Positions 8,444-17,470 of a DNA stretch of 37,882 nt are shown one piece after another. The DNA lies in the NCBI GenBank assembly GCA_005884515.1, contig VAWS01000002.1, positions 1-37,882 of the forward strand, read 5' to 3'. Made by a program: the position numbers and the translations under genes. How positions within the stretch are numbered: the stretch's first letter is position 1; each line of letters opens with the position of its first letter. The notes below the pieces were generated by a model. The model had not been told where the DNA came from, searched no databases, and worked only from the letters and a program-made list of their open reading frames with translations. Source of the stretch: Actinomycetota bacterium. Lineage in GTDB: Bacteria; Actinomycetota; AC-67.

Positions 8444-8814
8444 GCTCTTTCGCGCGACGCTCGGCACGATACGACGCGATCAGCAAGAGCAGCGCTCCGA
8501 TCACCACCGCCGAGTCGGCGACGTTGAACACCGGCCACCAGTGGAAGTCGATGAAGTCGATCACCCGGCCCCGGACCACGCCCGGCGGGCGCGCGATGCG
8601 GGAAGACCACCGGGAAGTGACGGAACAGACCGAACGCGGACCCGGGGTTTCGCTGCAGTGTCCACGCGAGCACGCCTCCGATCACGCGCCGCGACTCGCC
8701 CTCTCGCAGATCCGAAACGACAAGGGCCTTCGTGACCTGGTCGACGGCAACGACGACGGCGCCGGCCGCGAACAATAGGAGAGCGGTGCGGCGAGTGGGG
8801 GCGGGCGTCTCCAC
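8424..8814 (-). pseudogene. lspA: Lipoprotein signal peptidase LspA, interrupted (internal deletion plus frameshift at about 8590)
   Basis: Frame 1: METPAPTRRTALLLFAAGAVVVAVDQVTKALVVS...[20 protein letters not shown]; frame 2: [51 protein letters not shown]. Confidence 0.88.
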
Positions 8815-8853
8815 TTGCGAATCATATGCGCGCGCAGTGCGCGCGCCGGGTGC

Positions 8854-9597
8854 TCAGCGCGTGCGCTCGTCGATCTGCTTGCAGTTCAGGCAGAGCGTCG
8901 AGTACGGCAGGGCCAGCAGCCGCGCCTTGGCGATCGGGTTGCCGCAGTTCTCGCAGATCCCGTAGGTCCCCCGGTCGATCGCGTTGATCGCGTGGTTCAC
9001 CTTGTCGAGCAGGTCCCGGATGTTGTTGCCGATCGAGAGCTCCTTCTCGCGCTCGAACGTGAAGCTGCCCGCGTCGGCGTACTCCTCGTCGAAGGAGACC
9101 TCGCCGGAAACCTCCGACTGCGAGACGTTGAACGCGGCGTCTTCGAGGTCGCTGAACTCGCGCGTGAAAACGTTCCGCTGCTCGACCAGCGCGGCACGGA
9201 TCGTCGCGATCTCCTTCGGCGTCAGCTCGGGCTTGCGCGGCTTCTTCGGCGGCTCGGGCTTCGGTGGAGGCGCCGGCTTGGCCTGCACGACGGGCTTCGC
9301 CACCGGCGCGGGCTTGGCGACCGGGACCGGCGACTTCGGAACGGATGCTTTGGCGACGGTCTTCGGCGCTGCGACCTTCGGCGCCGGCCGGCCGGCCGGC
9401 TTGGCCGGCGGCTTCGCGACCGGCCGCTTGGTCGGCTTGGTCTTCGGCGCTGGCGACTTGGCGCGCACCGTCTTCGGGGCGGCCTTCTTCAGGGGCTTGG
9501 CCGCCTTCTTGGCCGCCGCCGGGCGGGCCGTCTTCGGGGTCCGGGCAGCCTTCGGCCGAGCCTTGGGGGCGGTGATTTTTTTCGCGGGCCGAGCCAC
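8854..9597 (-). CDS. TraR/DksA-type C4 zinc-finger protein with long K/A/P-rich N-terminal extension
   Basis: C-terminus GTYGICENCGNPIAKARLLALPYSTLCLNCKQIDERTR (CX2C..CX2C); GTG start at 9597 with AGGAGGAG SD; N-terminal tail VARPAKKITAPKARPKAARTPKTARPAAAKKAAKPLKKAAPK... The 804 aa ORF listed extends spuriously upstream. Confidence 0.88.
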   Translation of the reverse strand: MARPAKKITAPKARPKAARTPKTARPAAAKKAAKPLKKAAPKTVRAKSPAPKTKPTKRPVAKPPAKPAGRPAPKVAAPKTVAKASVPKSPVPVAKPAPVAKPVVQAKPAPPPKPEPPKKPRKPELTPKEIATIRAALVEQRNVFTREFSDLEDAAFNVSQSEVSGEVSFDEEYADAGSFTFEREKELSIGNNIRDLLDKVNHAINAIDRGTYGICENCGNPIAKARLLALPYSTLCLNCKQIDERTR

Positions 9598-9813
9598 GTG
9601 GCTCCTCCTGGAACGTGCATCAGCACTCGCCGGGGGGCCGGCGGGATGCAGCAGGGTAGCATCGCCCCTATCGACCGTCAAACGTTTCATGCGCATGTGA
9701 ACGCAGGATGACGTCAATGTATTTCCGCAGGTCACGGCGTATGAAACGCGGGGGCGTCCGGAACCGGAGCGACGGTAAGATGGCGCCCGACGCCGACCCG
9801 GAGAGACCGCACC

Positions 9814-12800
9814 GTGCCCTTCAAACCAGTCGACAAACAACCCGACCACGTCGGGATCGAGCACGCCGTCGGCGACCGGTGGCGACACGAACGGACGTTC
9901 GAACGGCTCCGTGAGCAGAACGAAGGGAACCAGCGCTGGTCGTTCTTCGACGGGCCGATCACGGCCAACAACCCGATGGGCGTCCACCACGCCTGGGGCC
10001 GGACGCTGAAGGACATATGGCAGCGGTACCACGGGCTGCTCGGACACGACCAGCGGTACCAGAACGGCTTCGACTGCCAAGGGCTGTGGGTCGAGGTCGA
10101 GGTCGAGAAGGCACTCGGCCTCAACTCCAAGCGCGAGATCGAAGAATACGGGCTGGACAAGTTCGCGCGCGCATGCCGCGACCGCGTCGCGAAGTACGCC
10201 GGCGTGCAGACCGAGCAGTCGCGGCGTCTCGGCCAGTGGATGGACTGGGACAACTCGTACTTCACGATGACCGACACGAACATCAGCTACATCTGGGGCT
10301 TCCTTAAAGAGTGCAACGCGCGGGGCTGGCTGTACCGCGGTCACCGGTCGATGCCGTGGTGCCCGCGATGCGGGACGTCCCTCTCGCAGCACGAGCTGAT
10401 GGACTCGTACAACGACATCACCCACCCCTCGCTGTACGTGCGCTTCCCGATCAAGGGTCGCGAGCGCGAGTACTTGATCGTCTGGACCACGACGCCGTGG
10501 ACGCTGCCGGCCAACGTCGCCGCCGCCGTTCATCCGGACGAGGACTACGTTCGCGTCGAGACGCTCAGCGGCACCGCGATCGTGGCGAAGGCGCGTCTCG
10601 AGCACGTGCCGTTGAAAGGCAAGGTGCTGGGGACCGTCAAAGGCGCAGACCTCGTCGGTGCGCGGTACGACGGCCCGTTCGACGACCTCGAAGCGCAGAA
10701 GGATGTCGAGCACCGTGTCGTGGCGTGGGACGACGTGTCGATGGAAGAAGGCACCGGGATCGTCCACATCGCGCCGGGGTGCGGCGCCGAAGACTTCGAG
10801 CTGTCGAAGCGCGAAGGGTTGCCGGCGCTGATCCCGATCGACGAAGCGGGCGCCTTCTATAAGCAGTACGGGTGGCTGCACGGGCGCCACACCGGTGAGG
10901 TCGCGCATCAGATCATCGAGCAGCTGGGCGAGCGCGGCAGGCTGCTCGAAGCGGGCGAGCTGACGCACCGCTACCCCGTGTGCTGGCGGTGCGGGACGGA
11001 GCTCGTGTACCGGCTCGTCGACGAGTGGTTCATCTCCTCCGACGGCGTGCGGCAGCCGATGATCGACACCGCGCGCACCGTGCACTGGCAGCCGCCCCAA
11101 TACGGAAAGCGCATGGAGGACTGGCTGCGCAACATGGGCGACTGGTGCATCAGCCGCAAGCGCTACTGGGGCTTGCCGCTCCCCTTCTACTTCTGCGATT
11201 CCGGTCACATGACGATCGTCGGATCGAAAGACGACCTGCTCGCGCGCGCGCTGCGCGGCACCGAGCACCTCGAAGAGCTACACCGGCCGTGGATCGACGA
11301 GATCGTCATCACCTGCGACGAGTGCGGCGAGGAAGCCGTACGTGTGAAGGACGTCGGTGACTGCTGGCTCGACGCCGGCATCGTCCCGTTCTCGACGCTC
11401 GGCTACAAGAACCCGCAGTGGATCGACCACGGCTACTCCACCGGTTCCGGCGAAAACCTGAGCCGCGCGGACCTGCCCAACCACGAGCATTGGGAGAAGT
11501 GGTTTCCGGCCGATTGGATCAGCGAATCTCGCGAGCAGATCCGGCTGTGGTTCTACTCGATGCTCTTCATGAGCGTCGTGCTGGAAGGGCGCGCGCCCTA
11601 CGAGCGCGTGCTGACGTACGAGCGCGTGACCGACGAGACCGGCCGCCCGATGCACAAGTCCTGGGGCAACGCGATCTGGTTCGACGACGCGGTCGAGTCG
11701 ATCGGCGCCGACGTGATGCGGTGGCTGTACGCCGCACAGGTCCCGTCGCAGAACCTCGGCTTCGGGTACGGGCCGGCGAACGAGGTCAAGCGCAGGCTGC
11801 TCACGCTGTGGAACACGTACTCGTTCTTCGTCATCTACGCGAACATCGACGGCTTCACGCCGCGGTTCGAAACGCTGTCGGCCGGGCCGCGCGCGACGAA
11901 CGCGCGCCCGCTCGACCGGTGGATCCTCGCGCGCACCCAGCACGTGATCGGGGCATGCGGCGCGGCGCTGGACGACTTCGACTCACCACGTTTCGTGCGG
12001 CTCGTCGAGACGTACTGGGAGGACCTCTCGAACTGGTACGTGCGCCTCTCTCGGTCCCGTTTCTGGAAATCGGAAGACGACGCGGACAAGAAGGTCGCGT
12101 ACGAGACGTTGTGGTACTGCCTCGTCCAGGCGACCCGTCTGATCGCGCCGGTCATGCCGTTCCTCGCCGACGAGATGTGGTCCAACCTCGTGGCAGGCGT
12201 CTGCGAAGACGCGCCGGCGAGCATCCACCTGGCCGGATACCCCATGGTCGATGACGCGCTCGCCGACGATGCCTTGCTCGACGAGATGGAGGCGGTGCGC
12301 GCGGTGGTCGAGCTGGGCCGCGCGGCGCGCGACAACGCCAACCTGAAGGTCCGGCAACCGCTGCGCGCGGTGATCGTCGCGACCGAAGACGACACGCGTC
12401 GCCGGCAGCTCGCGATGCACCTCGACCTGATCCGCGAAGAGCTGAACGTGAAAGACGTCGTGCTGGCCACGTCGGCCGAAGATTTCGCGCAAACCGAAGT
12501 GATGCCGAACTTCCGGCTGCTCGGGCAGAAGTATCGGAAAGACGTCGGCCGCATCCAACAGCTGCTGAAGGACGGCGCCTTCGAGCGCGCCGACGGTGAG
12601 GTCAAGGTCGGCAACTGGGTGCTGACCGCGGACGAGGTCGAGGTGCGGACGCGCGCGCGCGAAGGCTTCGCCGTCGTCGACGGCGGGGGGTTCGCGGTCG
12701 CGCTGGACACGGAGATCACGCCGGAGCTCGCGCTGGAAGGGCGCGCGCGCGACCTCATCCGTGAGATCCAAGACATGCGCAAGCAGGGTGGCCTCGAGAT

Positions 12801-12933
12801 GACCGACCGCATCAGGATCCTGTACCCGGAGCAGCACGCCGCGACGTTCGACGCGCACGGCGAGCGGATCAAGGTCGAGACGCTGGCCCTATCAGCCGAG
12901 CAGGGCGAGAACCTCGCGATCGAACGCATATGA
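9814..12933 (+). CDS. ileS: Isoleucyl-tRNA synthetase
   Basis: 1039 aa; GPITANNPMGVHHAWGRTLKDIWQRY, WTTTPWTLPANVA, KRYWGLPLPFY, TGRPMHKSWGNAIWFDDAVE, anticodon-binding region. Confidence 0.95.
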   Translation: MPFKPVDKQPDHVGIEHAVGDRWRHERTFERLREQNEGNQRWSFFDGPITANNPMGVHHAWGRTLKDIWQRYHGLLGHDQRYQNGFDCQGLWVEVEVEKALGLNSKREIEEYGLDKFARACRDRVAKYAGVQTEQSRRLGQWMDWDNSYFTMTDTNISYIWGFLKECNARGWLYRGHRSMPWCPRCGTSLSQHELMDSYNDITHPSLYVRFPIKGREREYLIVWTTTPWTLPANVAAAVHPDEDYVRVETLSGTAIVAKARLEHVPLKGKVLGTVKGADLVGARYDGPFDDLEAQKDVEHRVVAWDDVSMEEGTGIVHIAPGCGAEDFELSKREGLPALIPIDEAGAFYKQYGWLHGRHTGEVAHQIIEQLGERGRLLEAGELTHRYPVCWRCGTELVYRLVDEWFISSDGVRQPMIDTARTVHWQPPQYGKRMEDWLRNMGDWCISRKRYWGLPLPFYFCDSGHMTIVGSKDDLLARALRGTEHLEELHRPWIDEIVITCDECGEEAVRVKDVGDCWLDAGIVPFSTLGYKNPQWIDHGYSTGSGENLSRADLPNHEHWEKWFPADWISESREQIRLWFYSMLFMSVVLEGRAPYERVLTYERVTDETGRPMHKSWGNAIWFDDAVESIGADVMRWLYAAQVPSQNLGFGYGPANEVKRRLLTLWNTYSFFVIYANIDGFTPRFETLSAGPRATNARPLDRWILARTQHVIGACGAALDDFDSPRFVRLVETYWEDLSNWYVRLSRSRFWKSEDDADKKVAYETLWYCLVQATRLIAPVMPFLADEMWSNLVAGVCEDAPASIHLAGYPMVDDALADDALLDEMEAVRAVVELGRAARDNANLKVRQPLRAVIVATEDDTRRRQLAMHLDLIREELNVKDVVLATSAEDFAQTEVMPNFRLLGQKYRKDVGRIQQLLKDGAFERADGEVKVGNWVLTADEVEVRTRAREGFAVVDGGGFAVALDTEITPELALEGRARDLIREIQDMRKQGGLEMTDRIRILYPEQHAATFDAHGERIKVETLALSAEQGENLAIERI

Positions 12934-13934
12934 AGAACGTCGGGGTCGCCGGGCTTCCCGGCGCCGGTGCGAGCACGATCTTCACCGCGCTCACGTCGCT
13001 CGAAGGCGCCGCGCCTGGCAAGAGCAACCAAGCCGTCGTCCCCGTTCCCGACGAGCGCGTCGACGTCCTGACGAAGCTGCACGACTCGAAGAAGTCCGTG
13101 TACGCCACGCTCCGCTTCGTCGAGACGTCGGGCATGGTGCGCAAGGGCTCGCGCGGGGCCGGTTCGCTGTCCGCCGAGCTGCTCGGGCACCTGCGCGCGT
13201 CCGACGCGCTGCTGCTCGTCGCGCGCGCGTTCGGCGGCGCCGACCCGGCGACCGACCTCGGCGATCTGACCCTCGAGCTCATCTACGCGGACCTCGACTC
13301 GGTCGGCGCGAAGGTGCAACGGGACGCGAAAGCTGCTCGGACGGCGGACGAGAAGCGAGCGGTGGAGTCGCTGGAGCGCGCGCGCGGCATGCTCGAATCC
13401 GGCACGCCCTTACGCGACCAGACCTGGGACGACGTCGAGCTTGCCGCGTTCCAAGGGATGGCGCTGCTGACGCTGAAGCCGGTGGTAGTCGTCGCGAACG
13501 TCGACGAGGACGCGGCCGGGAAACCGCTGCCCGTGGCCATGGTGCCGGTGGCCGGCGCGCTCGAGACGGAAGTGGCCGGCATGGACCCGGTGGAAGCGGC
13601 CGAGCTGCTCGCGTCGTTCGGCCTCGAAGAGCGCGGGCTCGCGCGCGTGATCCGTGCCGTCTACGAGACGCTCGACCTTCTGACGTTCTTAACGGCCGGC
13701 GATACCGAGTCGCGCGCGTGGGAAGTCCGTCGGGGCGCGACCGCGCCGGAGGCCGCCGGCGTGATCCATTCCGACTTCCAGCGCGGCTTCATCCGCGCGG
13801 AGGTCGTCGCGTACGACGCGCTGGTCGACGCGGGATCGTGGAACGCTGCGCGCGCGAAAGGACTCGTGCGGCAGGAAGGCAAGAGCTACGTGATGCGCGA
13901 AGGCGACGTCGTCGAGTTCCGGTTCGCCGTCTGA
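12930..13934 (+). CDS. YchF/Obg-like GTPase family protein (TGS domain) with degenerate P-loop
   Basis: MKNVGVAGLPGAGASTIFTALT (YchF-like, Walker A K>A), DAVLL..., NVDED, C-terminal TGS: AGDTESRAWEVRRGATAPEAAGVIHSDFQRGFIRAEVVAYDALVDAGS. ATGA overlap with ileS. Confidence 0.88.
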   Translation: MKNVGVAGLPGAGASTIFTALTSLEGAAPGKSNQAVVPVPDERVDVLTKLHDSKKSVYATLRFVETSGMVRKGSRGAGSLSAELLGHLRASDALLLVARAFGGADPATDLGDLTLELIYADLDSVGAKVQRDAKAARTADEKRAVESLERARGMLESGTPLRDQTWDDVELAAFQGMALLTLKPVVVVANVDEDAAGKPLPVAMVPVAGALETEVAGMDPVEAAELLASFGLEERGLARVIRAVYETLDLLTFLTAGDTESRAWEVRRGATAPEAAGVIHSDFQRGFIRAEVVAYDALVDAGSWNAARAKGLVRQEGKSYVMREGDVVEFRFAV

Positions 13935-13937
13935 GCG

Positions 13938-14552
13938 TTACCGCGCGCTGGGCTTGCGCGGCGCGGCCTTCTTCGGAGCAGCTTTCTTGGCTGTCGCATT
14001 CTTGGCCGTGGTCTTCGCCGCCGGCTTGCGCGCGGTTGCCTTCTTCGGAGCTGCTTTCTTCGCCACCGCGCTCTTCGCCGCGCTCTTCGCCGCGCTCTTG
14101 GCGGCCGCTTTCTTCGGCGCAGCTTTCTTCGCCGCCGGCTTGCGCGCGGCAGGCTTGCGCGTCGTCGTGCGCCGGACGGGCGCCGGCTCGGGAACGATGT
14201 CGTAGGACTCGGTGTCGGGAGCTCCGAAGAAGTCTTCGCGCGCTTCGTCCAGGTCGAGCGGCTCGGCGGCGGCAGACTCAGACTCGAGCGCAGGCACCGG
14301 CTCCATCTCGCGCATATCGTCCGGGAGCGCGGGCGCGACGTATGCCTCCATCTCCGGAGCAGAGACCGACAGGCCGCCGGAGGCGATCGCCGGACGCTTG
14401 CGCGAGTCGCGCATCACGCCGACGAGGAGGAGTACCGCGGCCGCAACGCTGCAGCCGATAGAGGCGCCGATCATCTGCAGCCCGGTCGAGAACACACCGA
14501 CCAGGAACGTCGCTATTGCTGCGGCAAGGAAAAGGACGCTAGTGGCGATCAC
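13938..14552 (-). CDS. Two-TM membrane protein with histone-H1-like (KKAAPKKAAAK) C-terminal tail
   Basis: N-terminus MIATSVLFLAAAIATFLVGVFSTGLQMIGASIGCSVAAAVLLLVGVM; acidic middle; C-terminal RKPAAKKAAPKKAAAKSAAKSAAKSAVAKKAAPKKATARK... Confidence 0.65.
   Translation of the reverse strand: MIATSVLFLAAAIATFLVGVFSTGLQMIGASIGCSVAAAVLLLVGVMRDSRKRPAIASGGLSVSAPEMEAYVAPALPDDMREMEPVPALESESAAAEPLDLDEAREDFFGAPDTESYDIVPEPAPVRRTTTRKPAARKPAAKKAAPKKAAAKSAAKSAAKSAVAKKAAPKKATARKPAAKTTAKNATAKKAAPKKAAPRKPSAR
14068..14103. repeat. 12-bp tandem repeat, about 3 copies (GCGCTCTTCGCC), encoding SAAK units
   Basis: GCGCTCTTCGCC GCGCTCTTCGCC GCGCTCTTGGCG read directly. Confidence 0.8.
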
Positions 14553-14680
14553 TGGGGAAGCACTCCTCCTGAAAACACGACCGACCTTCGACCTTCTGTA
14601 ACGCGCGACCGACGGCGCGGGATACTACCCGGTGACCCAAGCCCTCGCCATAATTCCGGGAAATCGGGCCATTTACTCGG

Positions 14681-15106
14681 CTATTCACCTGCCCAGAAGG
14701 GCTCGCGCTGCTCGGCGACCGGGGCCTCCGGCGCGGGGGCCTGCGGCGCGTCGCGCTCGATCTTCTGGACGGTGGCCGAGGGCGTCGCCGCCTCCAGCTG
14801 CTTGATCTGCTCTTCCAGGAATCGCCTGACGCGCGTACGCACTTCGTTCTCGACGCGCTGGGGATCGTCGGTCGCTGCGTGAACCGGCCCGGGAGCGGGT
14901 GGACCCCGACCCTCACGCAGCCGTGCCACTTCCTGCTGAAGCGCCGCGATGCGCACCTTCATCTTCTGGTTGTCCTCGGCGAGCTTCGTGAACTCCTCCA
15001 CGACCTCGTCGAGGAAAAGGTCCACGTCCGCCTGGTTGTAGCCGCGGAGCGCTTCGCGGAATTCCTTGCGGACGATGTCTTGGGGGTTCAGCGGCATCGG
15101 TATCAA
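14681..15106 (-). CDS. divIVA: DivIVA domain protein (Wag31-like, short)
   Basis: MPLNPQDIVRKEFREALRGYNQADVDLFLDEVVEEFTKLAEDNQKMKVRIAALQQEVARL; C-terminal VENEVRTRVRRFLEEQIKQLEAA. Confidence 0.85.
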   Translation of the reverse strand: MIPMPLNPQDIVRKEFREALRGYNQADVDLFLDEVVEEFTKLAEDNQKMKVRIAALQQEVARLREGRGPPAPGPVHAATDDPQRVENEVRTRVRRFLEEQIKQLEAATPSATVQKIERDAPQAPAPEAPVAEQREPFWAGE

Positions 15107-15110
15107 GCCC

Positions 15111-15395
15111 TCAACAGCGTGCGACCGCGCCCCGCAGGAGCGCGACGATCAGGAAGACTAACAATATCGACACGTCGAGCGCACCGGAGCCGATCCTGAT
15201 GGGGGGTATCAGCCGCCGGAACGGACGCAAGACCGGCTCGGTGACTGCGTTGACCGCCCGGATGATCGGATACAGCCACTCGGGAGGCCGAGTAAGCGCC
15301 ACGACCCAGGACAGGATGACCGCGGCGATAAGGAAGTAGAAGAAGATCGAAAGGATGAAGTAGAGGACACCACATCCTGTGAATGCCTCGAGGAT
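15111..15395 (-). CDS. yggT: YggT family membrane protein (no canonical start codon; ATC at 15395 suggested)
   Basis: ILEAFTGCGVLYFILSIFFYFLIAAVILSWVVALTRPPEWLYPIIRAVNAVTEPVLRPFRRLIPPIRIGSGALDVSILLVFLIVALLRGAVARC*; preceded in frame by the sepF stop codon. Confidence 0.75.
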   Translation of the reverse strand: MLEAFTGCGVLYFILSIFFYFLIAAVILSWVVALTRPPEWLYPIIRAVNAVTEPVLRPFRRLIPPIRIGSGALDVSILLVFLIVALLRGAVARC

Positions 15396-15404
15396 GACTG
15401 CTCC

Positions 15405-15890
15405 CTAGAACTCGCCGAACAGGCCGTGCTCCACCAGTCGGCGCTTCTCGTCGGCGGAAACCTCCATGTTGAACGGCGTCAGCAGGAAGACCTGCTCCCC
15501 CACCTTCTGCATCCGGCCGTTCAAGCCGTAGACCAGGCCGCTCGCGAACTGAAGGATCTTCGGAGCGTGCTTCTGCTCGGTCATGCGCAGATTGATGATG
15601 ACCGGAACGCCGCCCTTGAACTGGTCGGCGAATTCCTGTGCGTCGTCGAAGATCCGGGGTTCCACGACGCGGATCTGCCGCGGCGCCGCGGTCGGGATCG
15701 AGCGGACGACGCCACCGCGGCCGGCCGGGTGCCGGTCTTCGTTGTGTGAACGCTCTTCACGACGGACGGTCCGGACCATCTGTGCTTCGTCGCGACGCGG
15801 TGTGTCTTCGTCGACGAGGCTCTCGTCGAACTCCTCTTCCTCGTCCATGAGTCCGAGGCCCACCAGCGTCTTTTTCCACATCTCACGCAT
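15405..15890 (-). CDS. sepF: Cell division protein SepF
   Basis: MREMWKKTLVGLGLMDEEEEFDE...; VVEPRIFDDAQEFADQFKGGVPVIINLR...RILQFASGLVYGLNGRMQKVGEQVFLLTPFNMEVSADEKRRL-type domain. Confidence 0.92.
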   Translation of the reverse strand: MREMWKKTLVGLGLMDEEEEFDESLVDEDTPRRDEAQMVRTVRREERSHNEDRHPAGRGGVVRSIPTAAPRQIRVVEPRIFDDAQEFADQFKGGVPVIINLRMTEQKHAPKILQFASGLVYGLNGRMQKVGEQVFLLTPFNMEVSADEKRRLVEHGLFGEF

Positions 15891-15964
15891 CGTCTACCCC
15901 TCCCGCCCGCGCGGTTGCCCCAAGCCTAAGACACTCCGGCCCCGAACGTCGTGAACGGGGACGA

Positions 15965-16675
15965 TCAATTTCCCGACCTCGACGCTTTTGCGCCGGGATG
16001 CGGCGCGCGCGCGCCGAATATCGCCGTCCCGATCCGCACGATCGTGGCTCCTTCTTCGATCGCGACCTCGAAATCCTCGGTCATACCCATCGACAGCTCC
16101 GTGACGTCGGGCGCGCGCTCTCGTATCGCGTCTCTCAGCTCTCGCAGCGCCCGGAACGCCCGGCGTGCCGCCGAGGGTTCGCCTTGCGGCGCGATCGTCA
16201 TGAGACCGCAGAGTCGAAGTCCGTCCACATCGAGCAGCTTTGTCGCCGTTTCGAGCGCGCCGGCCGGCGAAACTCCGTGCTTCGTCGCCTCATCCCCGGT
16301 GTTCACCTCCAGCAGCACGTCCTGGGTGGCCCCTTTCACTTCGGTCCGTCGCCCGATCACCTCGCCGAGCGATGCTGAGTCCACGCTGTGGATGAGCACG
16401 ATGCGCCCGACGACCTGCGCGACCTTGTTCCTTTGGAGCGTTCCGATCATGTGCCAACGAATGTCGAGGTCCGGTAGCGCTGCCTGCTTCTTCTTCAGCT
16501 CCTGGACCCGGTTCTCGCCGAGATCCGCGAGGCCGAAGGTCACCCCTTCTCTCGCCGCGTCGACGCCGACGTCCTTCGTCACCCCGACCAGCGTGATCTC
16601 ACGTGGATCGCGCCCCACGCGCTGCGCCGCCGCGTCGATGCGCGCGCGAACGGCGGTCAGGTTCTCGGCGATCAT
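15965..16675 (-). CDS. yggS: YggS family PLP-binding protein
   Basis: LVGVTKDV.., [73 protein letters not shown]. Confidence 0.92.
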   Translation of the reverse strand: MIAENLTAVRARIDAAAQRVGRDPREITLVGVTKDVGVDAAREGVTFGLADLGENRVQELKKKQAALPDLDIRWHMIGTLQRNKVAQVVGRIVLIHSVDSASLGEVIGRRTEVKGATQDVLLEVNTGDEATKHGVSPAGALETATKLLDVDGLRLCGLMTIAPQGEPSAARRAFRALRELRDAIRERAPDVTELSMGMTEDFEVAIEEGATIVRIGTAIFGARAPHPGAKASRSGN

Positions 16676-17466
16676 GCCGCATCGATCGTCGCGAGGAGCC
16701 CTTGACGCGCGGCGTGCCCGGCGCGATGGCTGAAGAACCTATGCGGCTCGCACCGCGTGCACAGCGCGGACAGATGGATCGAGGCGACGCCGGCACGCCG
16801 GAGCGCGATGCGCGCGCCTCCCCACAGATCGACGCGCATCGTCCCGTTGCGGCGCTCTACGTCTGGGCCGAGTGCCGCGCGCGCAGGTTCGGCAACGTCG
16901 TCGCCGACCTCGTAGCAGCACGGTCCGATCGACGGGCCGATGAACGCCATCAGCGCATCGGGTGCGCCCATGGCGCGCACGGTCGCTTCGATCACGCCGC
17001 TCGTCATTCCCCGCCAGCCCGCGTGCACCGTTGCGATGCGGCGGGCGGCCGGATCGACAAGGAGGACGGGAACGCAATCGGCGATCAGAACCGCAAGGAC
17101 GACGCCCGGCTCGTCGGTCCATAGAGCATCGATCCCGGGCAGCGTCGTTTCGGGAGAATCGGCGCCGGCTCCCTTGCGTTCACCATCGACGCGCACCGTT
17201 TCCGCGCCGTGAACCTGCCGGCCGCTCGTCCACGACGCCGGATCGCCGCCGATCACCGCCATCGCGCGCGCGCGGTTCGCCATCACGACGTCCGGATCGT
17301 CGCCGGAGAAAAAGGACAGGTTCAGCGACGAGAACGGGTCGCCGCTGAACCCCCCATGCCGCGTGGTGAACGCAATGCGGATGCCCGCGCTCTCGAGCGC
17401 GGGCACCGCGAGATATGCACCGGGCGAGGCGTCGCCTCGCGCGGGGAAGGCGCGCCAGGCGAACAC
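16672..17466 (-). CDS. pgeF: Peptidoglycan editing factor PgeF (laccase-domain, DUF152)
   Basis: [92 protein letters not shown] start at 17466. Confidence 0.92.
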   Translation of the reverse strand: MFAWRAFPARGDASPGAYLAVPALESAGIRIAFTTRHGGFSGDPFSSLNLSFFSGDDPDVVMANRARAMAVIGGDPASWTSGRQVHGAETVRVDGERKGAGADSPETTLPGIDALWTDEPGVVLAVLIADCVPVLLVDPAARRIATVHAGWRGMTSGVIEATVRAMGAPDALMAFIGPSIGPCCYEVGDDVAEPARAALGPDVERRNGTMRVDLWGGARIALRRAGVASIHLSALCTRCEPHRFFSHRAGHAARQGLLATIDAA

Positions 17467-17470
17467 CTCT

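Noticed and set aside
5771-8527. 918-aa plus-strand ORF opposite dnaE/rluA
   Set aside because: Antisense shadow ORF in high-GC coding DNA; composition is R/D/V/E-rich without recognisable domains, while the minus strand encodes clear DnaE and RluA.
9240-9590. Low-complexity repeats in traR as a CRISPR or mobile-element repeat array
   Set aside because: Repeats are codon-level K/A/P-rich coding sequence, without regular spacer/repeat structure.
9598-9813. T-box riboswitch upstream of ileS
   Set aside because: No TGGNACCGCG-type T-box sequence or convincing specifier stem seen.
9598-11268. Upstream part of the 804-aa minus ORF fused to the zinc-finger protein
   Set aside because: It is antisense to ileS; the real start is the GTG at 9597 with an AGGAGGAG SD.
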